Part shown: positions 39,167-48,941 of the stretch, piece by piece
How the letters are laid out: every line of letters begins with the position of its first letter
Position numbering within the stretch: the stretch's first letter is position 1
DNA from: Brassica napus
Lineage: Eukaryota > Streptophyta > Magnoliopsida > Brassicales > Brassicaceae
Reading direction: 5' to 3'
Assembly (NCBI RefSeq): GCF_020379485.1
Contig: NC_063437.1
Span: 2,790,001-2,854,000, forward strand
Length of the DNA: 64,000 bases
Notes under the pieces: generated by a model
Told to the model about the DNA's origin: nothing
What the model saw: only the letters and a program-made list of their open reading frames with translations
Databases searched by the model: none
Made by a program: the position numbers and the translations under genes

Positions 39167-42100
39167 CTACTCCAGAACCTTGACGTTTACTAGACTCTTT
39201 TCCAGAGTCTTGCCAGGTACACACTTAGTCAGGATATCTGCTAGATTTAGACTTGTGTGAACCTTGATAACTATGACTTCACCTGCTGCGATCACCTCTC
39301 TGATGAAATTGAACTTAGTACGAATGTGTTTAGTCCTCTCATGATAACCACCATTCTTAGCTAAGAAAATTGCTGACTGTGAATCACAATTAATCTTGAC
39401 TGCTTGCTGTACATAACCCAACTCTTCACAGAACCACTTAAGCCATAACGCCTCTTTAGATGACTCTGTTAGTGCCATGTATTCTGATTCAGTGGTTGAT
39501 AAAGCCACAACTGGTTGGAGGCCTGATCTCCAGCTAACTGTGTTGCTTCCCACTTGAAAAATATACCCAGTAACTGATCTGCTTCGATCTAAATCTGTAG
39601 CATAATCCGCATCACAAAATCCTTCCACTTTGAATTTTGAATCTTTAGTAAACGTTAAGCTGTAGTTGAAAGTGCCCTTAATGTACCTTAGAATCCACTT
39701 TACTGCTTCCCAATGAACACGTCCTGGATTCCCCATGTAACGACTAACCAAACCAACAGCATGTGCTATGTCTGGTCGTGATCCCACCATAGCGTACATA
39801 AGACTCCCAACTGCGCTCGCATATGGGATGTCGTCCATGTAAGCCGCTTCGATCGCACTCTCTTCCTCGTCTAAACTCTTCAACTTAAACTGAGATCCCA
39901 TAGGAGTTGTAACTGGTTTGCAGTCTGACATGTTGAAGGTTGAGAGTACTTGCTTCAAGTACTTTCCCTGAGACAACTTCAGAAGATCTTTCTGTCTATC
40001 TCTGAAAATATCCATTCCAAGGATTCTAGATGCACGTCCTAAATCCTTCATCTCGAACTCTCGATTCAGACTTTCCTTCAAATTTTGAATTCCTTTAACA
40101 TCCTTCGAAGCTACCAACATATCATCCACGTAGATAAGCAAATAAATCTTATCTGAATTTTCTTTGCCTCTAATGTAAACACACGGATCATAGCTGCTCT
40201 GTGTAAACTTCTGATCCTTCATGAACTCATCAAAACGTTTGTTCCACTGTCTTGGCGACTGCTTGAGTCCGTATAACGATTTTTTCAGTAGACACACCCA
40301 ATTTTCTTTCCCTTTTACAATGAACCCCTCTGGTTGCTCCATGTAAATCTCCTCATCTAGGAAACCATTCAGAAAAGCTGTCTTGACATCTAGTTGCTCT
40401 AGTTCTAGGTCCTCATTCACGACTAGAGACAACATCAGTCTGATAGATACATGTTTTACAACCGGTGCAAAAACTTCATTGTAATCTATCCCTTCCACTT
40501 GCGAGTATCCTTTTGCCACCAATCTGGATTTAAACCTCGGATCTTCAACTCCAGGAATCCCTGGTTTCTTCTTGTAGACCCATCTACAACCAATGACACG
40601 TTTCTTCTCAGGTCGCTTCACTAAAACCCAAGTTCCATTTTTCTCCAAAGAAATCATCTCTTCTACATTTGCTGCAGTCCATTCCTTGTTCTCACGTGTT
40701 TTCATAGCTTCTGCATAGGAACGTGGTTCATCTATCTCAATGTCTTGTGCCGCTGCCAAAGCGTAAGCCACAACATCAAAGTCATCAAACTTAGATGGCA
40801 TCTTAGTCTCTCTTCGACTTCTGTCTCTAGCTAGAATGTAGTTACTCAGATCCTGTTCTTCTTCTGTGCTGCTATCTGACTCGTTCAATACTGAATCTTC
40901 TTCAGTAACTGATCCTGAAACTACTCCACCTGAAACTGAAGACTCCGTAGTAGTGCCTGAGGTAGATGCCTCAGCATCATGTAGACGACCCGTAGGACCT
41001 TCAATCAAATCTGGACTGAAAGAAACTCTTTTACCTTTTCCTTTATCAACTGTCTTCATCTGAACTTGTTCTCCGGCATCATTGTCACGCTTGGACTCTT
41101 GCTTAGCAGAATCTTTGAAGACTTCTTCCTCATGGAAGACTACATTTCTACTAACCACACATATCCTCTCTTCTGGCATCCAGACTCTGAATCCCTTTGT
41201 TCCTTGAGGATAGCCAACAAAGTATCCCTTAGTAGCTCTAGTACTAGTCTTTGACTTAACTGAATGAACGTAAGCTGAGCACCCAAACCGTCTCAGGTGG
41301 GACAGACTTGGCTTAAAACCACTCCATAATTCTTCTGGAATCTTGAAGTCTATAGCTGAACTTGGTGACCTGTTGATTAGGTATACAGCTGTAGACGCGG
41401 CTTCAGCCCAAAAACTTTCTTCCATCCCACTTTCTGCAAGCATACACCTCACACGTTCCATAATAGTCCTGTTCATCCTCTCTGAAACTCCGTTCTGTTG
41501 CGGGGTGTATACACACGTCCTGTGTCGCTTGATTCCGGACTCTTTGCAGAACTCATCGAATCTAGTATTGCAGTACTCCAAACCATTGTCTGTGCGTAAA
41601 CACTTCACCTTCTTAGAGGTCTGGTTCTCCACTTCGAGCTTCCACTCTCTAAACTTTGAAAAGGCCTCATCTTTAGTTCGTAGAAAATAGATCCAGACCT
41701 TTCTTGAGTAATCGTCTATGAACGTTATGAAGTACCGCTTCTCTGCTAAACTAGGAACAACTGTCGGTGCTCCCCATAAGTCCGAATGAACATACTCTAG
41801 GACCTCTCTAGACGTATGTTTTCCTTTCTTGAAGCTTTGCTTGTGTGCTTTTCCTAACACACATTCCTCGCAGAATCCAAGTGATCCCACGTCCTTGCTC
41901 TCCAGATAGCCTTGCTTGACTAGAGCTTCCATATTTTTCAAACTTAGATGACCCAACCTAGAGTGCCACTTCTTTGTAGCATCAACTCTAGGAGCAGACA
42001 CATGTGCTTCACCCTTTAGCACGGTTTCCTGAAGAAAGTATAATCCGTCAGTGTAGATGCCTGTTACAACTTCTCTACCATCTTTGTAGAACTTAACTTT

Positions 42101-43267
42101 GAACTTATCTCCAGTGTAGTTGCATCCAGATTTCTCTAGACATCCATAAGAGATCAAATTTCTTCCCATTGTAGGCATGTACTTAACTCCAGTAAGCACA
42201 ACTATAGAACCATTAGGATTTCGTATTCTAATGTTTCCCACGCCTTTGATCTCGCTGAAGGTATCATTTCCCATTAATACCTTTCCTCCTTCGCCTTCTT
42301 GGAAGTCAAACAATACTCCTTTGTCTGGTGTAATGTGAAAGCTAGCTCCAGAGTCCATTACCCACTCCTTTCTAGTGTCCTGAACACTCGCAGTTAATAT
42401 CAACGGTTCCCTTTTAGCAGCTACATTCGCTGAATTTGAGCTGCGGTTCTTTCCCCTGTCGGGACACTCACGCTTCCAGTGACCTTCCTTTCCACAAACG
42501 AAGCATCCTTTATCATTCTTAGAGTTGCCTTGTTTTGAGAAGTTCCTTCCTCTGCTCTTAGAACGGTTTCGGTTTGAATGATTTCCTCTCTTATCATTTC
42601 TACCTCGGTCGCTGACATATAACCCCTCAGCCTCACTCTTGTTCTTATGCAGTAAGCCTCTCTCCCTTAACTCTGTCTCTTTAGCGTATGCTGAGGTGAT
42701 TACATCACTCACCGTGAGCGTGTCTTTGTCACTTCCATACTTCAAGGTATGAACCAAAGGCTCAAACTTTGATGGCAGTCCCGTGAGTATTTGAATAGCC
42801 TGATCTTCGTCTGAGATGTTGATGTTAAGACTCTCCAAGTCATTAACAAGTTTCAGAAAAACGTCTAGATTCTCCTCTATTGTTTTTCGATCATCCATCT
42901 TGTAACTTGCAAACCTTTGTTTCAGGTATATTCTATTTGGGAGAGACTTCGTCTGATAATCCTTCTCCAAAACTTTCCAGATACCAAGTGCGGTATCTTC
43001 CTTCATCACTTTTCTTATGATCTGATCACTCAAGCTCATTTTGATAAGACTCCTAGCTCTCTTATCTTTTACAGCTCTCTTGGGATCAACTTCTGTCTTT
43101 GCATCATCTCCATCTTTTTCAGAATCTTCAGCTTTGACCACTTCTTCCTCAAGAACTGAGTCTAAACCGAGGATCTCTAGCGCGCACAACATCTTGTGCT
43201 TCCAGATGCCAAAATATCCCTGTCCATCAAACTTTTCAACCTCAAACTTCCCCCGAGTTGGCTCCAT
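39167..43267 (-). CDS. Copia Gag-Pol polyprotein, uninterrupted
   Basis: A single 1366-residue frame. Gag begins MEPTRGKFEVEKFDG and ends with a CCHC knuckle at about residues 255-268 (CFVCGKEGHWKREC). The aspartic protease follows (WVMDSGASFH, about 302-311). Next come the integrase zinc region (HSRLGH...CEEC), the core (HSDLWG, DNGLEY, TPQQNGVSER), reverse transcriptase (WVYKKK, LDVKTAFLNG, YVDDM) and RNase H (CDADYATD, STTESEYMAL, HTSLNLADILTK). Domain order protease-integrase-RT-RNase H defines Copia (Pseudoviridae). No stop or frameshift was seen, in keeping with the nearly identical LTRs. Confidence 0.96.
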   Translation of the reverse strand: MEPTRGKFEVEKFDGQGYFGIWKHKMLCALEILGLDSVLEEEVVKAEDSEKDGDDAKTEVDPKRAVKDKRARSLIKMSLSDQIIRKVMKEDTALGIWKVLEKDYQTKSLPNRIYLKQRFASYKMDDRKTIEENLDVFLKLVNDLESLNINISDEDQAIQILTGLPSKFEPLVHTLKYGSDKDTLTVSDVITSAYAKETELRERGLLHKNKSEAEGLYVSDRGRNDKRGNHSNRNRSKSRGRNFSKQGNSKNDKGCFVCGKEGHWKRECPDRGKNRSSNSANVAAKREPLILTASVQDTRKEWVMDSGASFHITPDKGVLFDFQEGEGGKVLMGNDTFSEIKGVGNIRIRNPNGSIVVLTGVKYMPTMGRNLISYGCLEKSGCNYTGDKFKVKFYKDGREVVTGIYTDGLYFLQETVLKGEAHVSAPRVDATKKWHSRLGHLSLKNMEALVKQGYLESKDVGSLGFCEECVLGKAHKQSFKKGKHTSREVLEYVHSDLWGAPTVVPSLAEKRYFITFIDDYSRKVWIYFLRTKDEAFSKFREWKLEVENQTSKKVKCLRTDNGLEYCNTRFDEFCKESGIKRHRTCVYTPQQNGVSERMNRTIMERVRCMLAESGMEESFWAEAASTAVYLINRSPSSAIDFKIPEELWSGFKPSLSHLRRFGCSAYVHSVKSKTSTRATKGYFVGYPQGTKGFRVWMPEERICVVSRNVVFHEEEVFKDSAKQESKRDNDAGEQVQMKTVDKGKGKRVSFSPDLIEGPTGRLHDAEASTSGTTTESSVSGGVVSGSVTEEDSVLNESDSSTEEEQDLSNYILARDRSRRETKMPSKFDDFDVVAYALAAAQDIEIDEPRSYAEAMKTRENKEWTAANVEEMISLEKNGTWVLVKRPEKKRVIGCRWVYKKKPGIPGVEDPRFKSRLVAKGYSQVEGIDYNEVFAPVVKHVSIRLMLSLVVNEDLELEQLDVKTAFLNGFLDEEIYMEQPEGFIVKGKENWVCLLKKSLYGLKQSPRQWNKRFDEFMKDQKFTQSSYDPCVYIRGKENSDKIYLLIYVDDMLVASKDVKGIQNLKESLNREFEMKDLGRASRILGMDIFRDRQKDLLKLSQGKYLKQVLSTFNMSDCKPVTTPMGSQFKLKSLDEEESAIEAAYMDDIPYASAVGSLMYAMVGSRPDIAHAVGLVSRYMGNPGRVHWEAVKWILRYIKGTFNYSLTFTKDSKFKVEGFCDADYATDLDRSRSVTGYIFQVGSNTVSWRSGLQPVVALSTTESEYMALTESSKEALWLKWFCEELGYVQQAVKINCDSQSAIFLAKNGGYHERTKHIRTKFNFIREVIAAGEVIVIKVHTSLNLADILTKCVPGKTLEKSLVNVKVLE

Positions 43268-43557
43268 GACTGACCTTCTGTATCTCGATCTTCAAGCTTG
43301 CAGGATACAGTCTGAAAACTGAAGATCTCCGTGTAGTTATGGAAACAACAGACCTTATCCACAAGAGCTACTGATCGATCCTGCAGATTCTTCAACGCAA
43401 ACAACACACACAGATAAACCAGATAAGTTTCGAACCTTGACCTGATCTTTCTTCTTGCTTGCTTGATTCTCTGATTTGACGATCTTGCTTCTCGTACTGA
43501 TCCGAATGAGAACTTGAGGCGATGATCTTGATACTGCAACCTGGCTCTGATACCACT

Positions 43558-44063
43558 TGTTACGTTTGATCGTTGTATCTTAGATTCAGTTCGACTTGAC
43601 TTGGCTAAGTAAAAGAAAGACAAAGCAATTTGTTTGCCCAGTTCGTGGATCCACCACTACGTCTGGGGGGAGGCTCTTGCTCCCAATCCACTATCAGATC
43701 ACCGGGAATAAGCCTCCGGCGTGATTACACTTCTCCGATCTCACTATCTCTTTGTTTACAGGTTACAATAGAGATGAGGAAAACGAGATTACAATCAAGG
43801 ACTATAGATCGATGAAGCTATATCCTGCTGAACTCGATTCCACGCTCGAGGTAAGCCAGCTTCCTTCTCGATCTTTCTTCTTCTCACTTGATCGCTCTGA
43901 GTGTGTGTAACAAACTCTCTTAACAGAATCTCCTTTCTGTTGCAGGTTATGAAGACGACGACCCAACTCCTGAAGCCCAATAGCCTAAGCTTTCTCTTCT
44001 TCCTGATAGTGGACGGCCCATGAAGATAGGCCCAGGAGAGTCAAGACATAAGCCCACACAACA
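43558..44063 (-). repeat. 5' LTR of the full-length Copia
   Basis: 506 bp. The primer-binding site complementary to initiator tRNA-Met lies three bases inside it. Being the 5' LTR, it should carry the element's promoter, directing transcription leftwards. Confidence 0.95.
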
Positions 44064-44489
44064 GAGAGGTAGAGAGAGAGGTGGAGAGAACTCAAGCTCA
44101 AGCTCCTTTCATGGCGAGAGAGAGAGAGTGAGATGTGGAGATTGATGGTAGTGAGAGAGATACAAGAGTGAGACTTAGGATAATTAGGTTTGTTATTTCA
44201 GAAGTTTACGAGGGGTGATATCAAATTTTTAGGATTTTCACTGAACCAGTTGCAGCCAAATGATTCGATTCGGTTCAGTCAACTGGTTTTTAAATTTAAA
44301 CCTATATTTTCGAAAATCATTCAGATGAACAATCCGGATGAATTGTACTTTTTGTGTTTAAACGAACAAAATCCTCATCTCCATCCGAATTGATCATTTG
44401 AATGGAGAAACGAACAACCCCTTTGTATCTTGGGTTAATTAAAATTAGTCTAAGATGATTTTTTTTTGCTAAATAAAATGATGATAAAA
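44064..44489. other. Purine-rich flank and AT-rich DNA
   Basis: GA-rich continuation of the Copia target site, followed by AT-rich sequence. No gene was recognised. Confidence 0.4.
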
Positions 44490-45378
44490 TTATTTCAAAA
44501 ATGTTCTCTTTTTGATCTTACGATTCTTACCAATGCTAACTAACTGCAGACACTGAGCTTCCGTCACTAGTTCCATTTGTTGCAACAACGGATACCGGGC
44601 TAGCAACTTATGTCTCGTCCATGTAAGAACCGCCATTGTTGTCAGTATCTCCTGATATCTTTTGATGATTATAGCTTGTTTCCTGAATCGGTCGTGCCTC
44701 AACAGTCTGGTGATCCACCTTTGCGTTTGTGTGACCAGTGTTTTGAAGCTTCTTGAGACAGGCCTTGGCGAGATGACCCTTTTCTATACACTCTTAATCC
44801 TCCTTTTGGTCTTACCAAAGCTAACCTCAGATGCTAATCTTCCAATATGAGCTTCATTTGTAGCAGTGTATGTCTCATTCATGCAATAAGAACCACCATT
44901 GTTCTTTTGAAGGTCATAGCGTAGCATAGCAGTACTTGTGTTAACAGTCTCTTGATCCAGCTTTGCGTTTGCCTGATCATGAGCATCTTCAAGCTTCTTG
45001 CGACAAGCTGTGGCAAGATGACCCTTTTCTCTACACAACAGATCCTCCTTTTGATCTTACCAGGTGTACGATTAGTACTGTTCTTCCACAGATAACATAC
45101 TGATCCAGCTTAAGCGCCGCCATGGCCACAGACAGACTATCATTGAAATCCACATGCGCACACCCTTTGAACTCCCCTGTTTTTTTTGTTTTTGCCTAAC
45201 CGTGCCGAGTTTATTACGTAGCCAGAGAAGAGTTTACATATGTCACACTCTTTTGTATCCCATGCTAAGTTCCAATGCATACCCTGTTATAACCCTCCAC
45301 TATTTCTGAAACGAAGACAAAAGATGTTCTCCTTCTCCGAATATTCTGCTTCAGCTTCTTCTTTGATGGCACCACCAT
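44490..45378 (-). pseudogene. PHIP1: PHIP1-like RNA-binding protein pseudogene
   Basis: Decayed relative of phragmoplastin-interacting protein 1, an RRM and CCHC-knuckle protein of the cell plate. From an ATG at 45378 the minus strand reads MVVPSKKKLKQNIR, then jumps to a late part of the protein (EIVEGYNRVCIG, then in other frames LAWDT, LGKNKK, FKG, HVDFNDSLSVA, ALKLDQYVICGR), the second RRM. Then come two degraded CCHC repeats with their spacers (CREKGHLATAC, about 45038-45003, and GSYCMNETY). There is an internal deletion after the N-terminus, several frameshifts and stops. It lies between OBP3 and PPL1, as PHIP1 does in Arabidopsis. Confidence 0.75.
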
Positions 45379-46067
45379 GTTCACTTATTCACCAAAGTGA
45401 AAACGAAATCTCTCCATAAACCCTAATAAAATGATTTTTATACGGCTTGGACATAGGCTCTGTTGGGTTTTAGGTTAATGGGCTCTGTTGGGATCTAGAT
45501 ATGAGATTAGATGTTGACTTGACTCTATCCTTGTTAATTGATTCAACTATTTTTACCATGATATATTTTATATTGGTGTTAAAATATACGTAATACATTA
45601 ATTAAAAATCCTACTATATATTAAAATGAAATTCATTTAACCAAATTTGCTTGTTTATCGTTCATAGGTGAAGTTTCAAAAGATTGTCTTAAACTGACTA
45701 TAATTCTCTTTTTATTTAATTTTTTTAAATCAAAACAATAATCCAAAAATTAATAATAGCCATTGCCAAACACCCAAAACAAAATGATTTATAGTAAATA
45801 ATTATAAAACAATAGAAATTGTATACAACCTTTCATCAATTAACTTTAACAATCATGTATGAAAATAGTTTTTAAACAATTTATAGAAACCGGCACAATG
45901 ACTTAGTATTTGTACACAAGACATTGTAATATTTATTACTTTTAGAAAACTCTTTCATAAATAATACATAATTAATAAGTGAAAATAAAATAATTGTGGC
46001 TAATAAATTCTTATAATACATTTTACAAGGGTTTATAAATAACTTTAAAGGTCTATAAATAATCTAA
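45379..46067. other. AT-rich intergenic DNA
   Basis: No gene. At 45609 a TCCTACTATATATTAAAATG motif resembles a Helitron 5' end and might be an alternative or nested start for the Helitron whose 3' end is at 47739. Confidence 0.35.
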
Positions 46068-47739
46068 TCTATTAAAACAGGAGTACAAAATTAAACTAAC
46101 CCTGAGTTTTCAATGTTAATTACTTTTGAATGCCACTGAAACTATTATTACTCTTTCCTTAAAATTAGCTTGTCTTTTCCGATCATTTAATGCATATTTC
46201 CTCATTTTAATTTATGCATTAAAAACGGAAACAACTTCAAACGTTAAACATATGTGAATTAACTTAATTACATGAAAACTCTCAGGCAAATATAAATATA
46301 TCTTACCACTGTAACGAAAAAAAATTTCTTCTTCTCCTACAATGAGATGAATCGAATTACTTCAAAAGTAAATCAATGGATTATAACTTTAGTTTAATCT
46401 GCAGTTTTCTTCTTGACGTAGAACTTGATATTCCTGTTTAGATAGCGATGGATTCTAACTTTAGTTTTTTTTTTGAAAAAACTAAAATCATTAATCCAAT
46501 TATTCTTTCATACATGAATCTAATTAATAATACATATAAAAAGAAGTCACGTTAGTCAAAGCAGCATACATATTATTAATAAAATAGATAAAAGGAAGTT
46601 ATTTAATAGAGATTTTACATGACTTATAAAATATAAATCAGCTATACCAATCAATTCAAAATCTAAACAGAATATCTTTGCATTTGTTGAAAAAAAAAAT
46701 CTTTACCGATAATAATTAAGTTCTAACCTATAATCACTCTCAAATATTTAATTTACCTATAAAATATAGAAATTGTATCCTATAATTTCGTTAACTTCTA
46801 CATTTTGGTGAATAATAAATTATCATTAAAAAATTCCCTATCAATTTTTTTTTGCTAACTTGCGGAAGAGTTCAACATTAATTAAATTATTTGTAAATAT
46901 TTCAACTGCAAACAATTGACTATATTTGCGTATAGTAGGAGATATTTTGGTAACAATTTAATTGTTGCAAATCAAGGGATTTTATCGTGTAAAGTGTTTA
47001 GGTATATTTTCTTCGTTAGGGTTTTACAATCACGTTATATATACATATATATACTGTACCTTGCATATATATATTCAACATCACCTCAATAGCTCCTAAA
47101 CAATTTTTTTAGTTCGCTTCTTAGAGGTTATAATGTCAACAAACAAGAGTTTTACATTGTTAAACTACTTGAAGCCAAGGTTGAGTAAATGGTGTGTGCA
47201 GGTGAAGCTGATTTAATCAAGAAAACAAACCCCTCCCTATGCTGATGAAACAGTCGAAATGGTTTTGGCTGATAAGACTGTAAGTTTTACCTACATTGTT
47301 TAAATGTTGGTTATACTTAAAGTTTATAATCGATTTTTGTTTGTTTACAAGGTCATAAAATCCATGCATCATGCAACAGATCACACATGTTTCGGATCCA
47401 GCGAGACCTTATGATAAGAAAGTGGCGTGTGATTGAAAACTTTAAGGTATCCGGTGTGGGTAAAGGAAAATACTCACCATGCTAACTATTAAATAGAATG
47501 TTTTATACCTTTCAAAATTTAAGGATATTTTATTTATAGTTTGTATCATGCTAACTATTAGTTATTTATTTGATCATAATTCCAAATTCAACTTTATGTT
47601 TCCTATGTATACTATACGTACCTTAAATTATATGTACACCGTCTGTTTTTTTATTTTATAATAGCAACAATTAATACAAACAATCAAAAAAATATACGAA
47701 AAAATTAATACCCGCCCGACCGGGCGGGTCAAGATCTAG
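46068..47739 (+). mobile_element. Helitron carrying an RPA-like fragment (1.67 kb)
   Basis: The 5' end reads TCTATTAAAACAGGAGTACA (46068). The 3' end is a strong hairpin (cccgcccgaccgggcggg, 47711-47728) followed by CTAG at 47736-47739, and the next base is T. A fragment of a replication protein A-like gene lies in the right half. Helitrons of plants often carry RPA-like genes. The Rep/helicase is absent. Confidence 0.8.
47133..47470 (+). pseudogene. Replication protein A / DUF223-like N-terminal fragment
   Basis: From ATG 47133 the frame reads MSTNKSFTLLNYLKPRLSKW, then stops (TAA). After a frame change, MVLADKT and, past an intron-like gap, GHKIHASCNRSHMFRIQRDL and WRVIENFKVSG follow. These are hallmarks of the first OB-fold of plant RPA1-like/DUF223 proteins. 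It is broken and truncated, probably a Helitron passenger. Confidence 0.6.
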
Positions 47740-48567
47740 TTATAAATTAAAGGATAAAAACTGTGCAAATATTATCTTAGATTTTTTCATGAGTAATAAT
47801 AACGTTCAATATTTTAAAATTCATGAAATACTAACTACAGTTATGTGAAAGTAATTCTTCTAAAACTTCCAAAATATAAAAATGAATAGGTTCAGTTTCC
47901 ATAGTTAATCTCATTTTTATTTAAACATATATTACAATATAGATTAAAACTTTATTTCAAACATTAAAGATGATACGAAAAGCAACAACATTTACGATTT
48001 TAATAGAATGTGCTCAATTCTTAACGTATGATTTATATTTTCACATTTGTTTTGTATATGAATATGTAGAGAATCAAGGTAATGATGTACAATGAATATA
48101 TTATGAAGAATATTTAGTTTTTTTTTGTAGTTTTTAAAATCAATTAAAATTATTAAGGACATCAAAAGCTTCAGTTTTTATATTAAAGATAAATCATTTA
48201 AGTGAATTTTTATGTGTCGCTAATAGGTGAAATATCAAAAAAAAATCCGAAGCCTCTCGCTCCGATTGAACACGGTGGAGAACCGTTCCAGTTATCTGAG
48301 ATTTCACAGAGCCAGGTGTCCAAAGCCAGCCGTAGTTCCGTCGTCAGTGTACTGTCACAGCTACCCACCTCGGAGGCATACCGCGGCCATCAAACGAAGA
48401 GATCCGTATGAAGATTTAACTCGCAAACCCTAGCCACCGTAATCGACTTTGCATCTCCACCTTCTCACAGGTCCGAGCCACCATGTGCTCCTCGTTTTTC
48501 CTACCGTTCATGAGTGAGTCCACGCCGGACAAGAAACCCAACAAGGAGAATCACCATATCCAAGTGA
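47740..48567. other. Intergenic region left of the MULE
   Basis: AT-rich to about 48200, then abruptly GC-richer with coding-like text. Open frames near 48202-48433 match no family I recognise and may be the decayed upstream part of the S40-like fragment. Confidence 0.4.
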
Positions 48568-48774
48568 GCACCGCCGTCAACATCAGCCGGTTCTGTCCAC
48601 TCCGTTTCCCATCGAAAAATCTCTACATCTAGCAGATCCGGTAAAAACCCGTCAAATCAGTCGTCCTCATGCGCCGGCGTCTCCGCGACGTCGCTCCCGA
48701 TAAACGCGCCGGACTGGTCAAAGATTCTCCGTGAGGAGCATCGCGTTGGAGAAGGATCGAGGATGACGACGTAA
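48568..48774 (+). pseudogene. S40/DUF584-like gene fragment
   Basis: An open stretch of about 68 codons without an ATG. It contains LPINAPDWSKILREEHRVG, resembling the conserved core of plant S40-like (senescence regulator, DUF584) proteins, preceded by a Ser-rich segment. It ends at TAA 48772-48774, before the usual C-terminal part. It lies downstream of a MULE transposase, so capture by that element is possible. The family call rests on one motif. Confidence 0.5.
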
Positions 48775-48918
48775 TCTTATAGACTGTTTACTTAATCTTT
48801 GTTGTCAATTTCTGTAATTTTGTTAGGCTAATATAGGTGAATTTCATAAAATAAATGGAGGAGGCTGAGAATTTCACGATCAAATGAAGAAGAAGAAAGA
48901 CCAGAGGAATAGGAAAAA

Positions 48919-48941
48919 GAGAGAGAGAGAGAGAGAGAGAG
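48919..48941. repeat. (GA)n microsatellite
   Basis: Pure gagaga run directly adjoining the predicted stop of the MULE transposase. Confidence 0.95.

Larger units (their letters stand above)
38274..44063 (-). mobile_element. Full-length, young Copia LTR retrotransposon
   Basis: Two 506-bp LTRs (38274-38779 and 43558-44063) both start TGTTACGTTTG and end CACACAACA. I see only about three mismatches between them. The 5-bp target duplication gagag flanks the element (38269-38273 and 44064-44068). On the minus strand the order is 5' LTR, tRNA-Met primer-binding site (TGGTATCAGAGCC, 43554-43542), leader, intact polyprotein, purine tract (aaggtggaga, about 38789-38780), 3' LTR. All parts needed for autonomous transposition are visible, so the insertion is recent. 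Confidence 0.96.
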
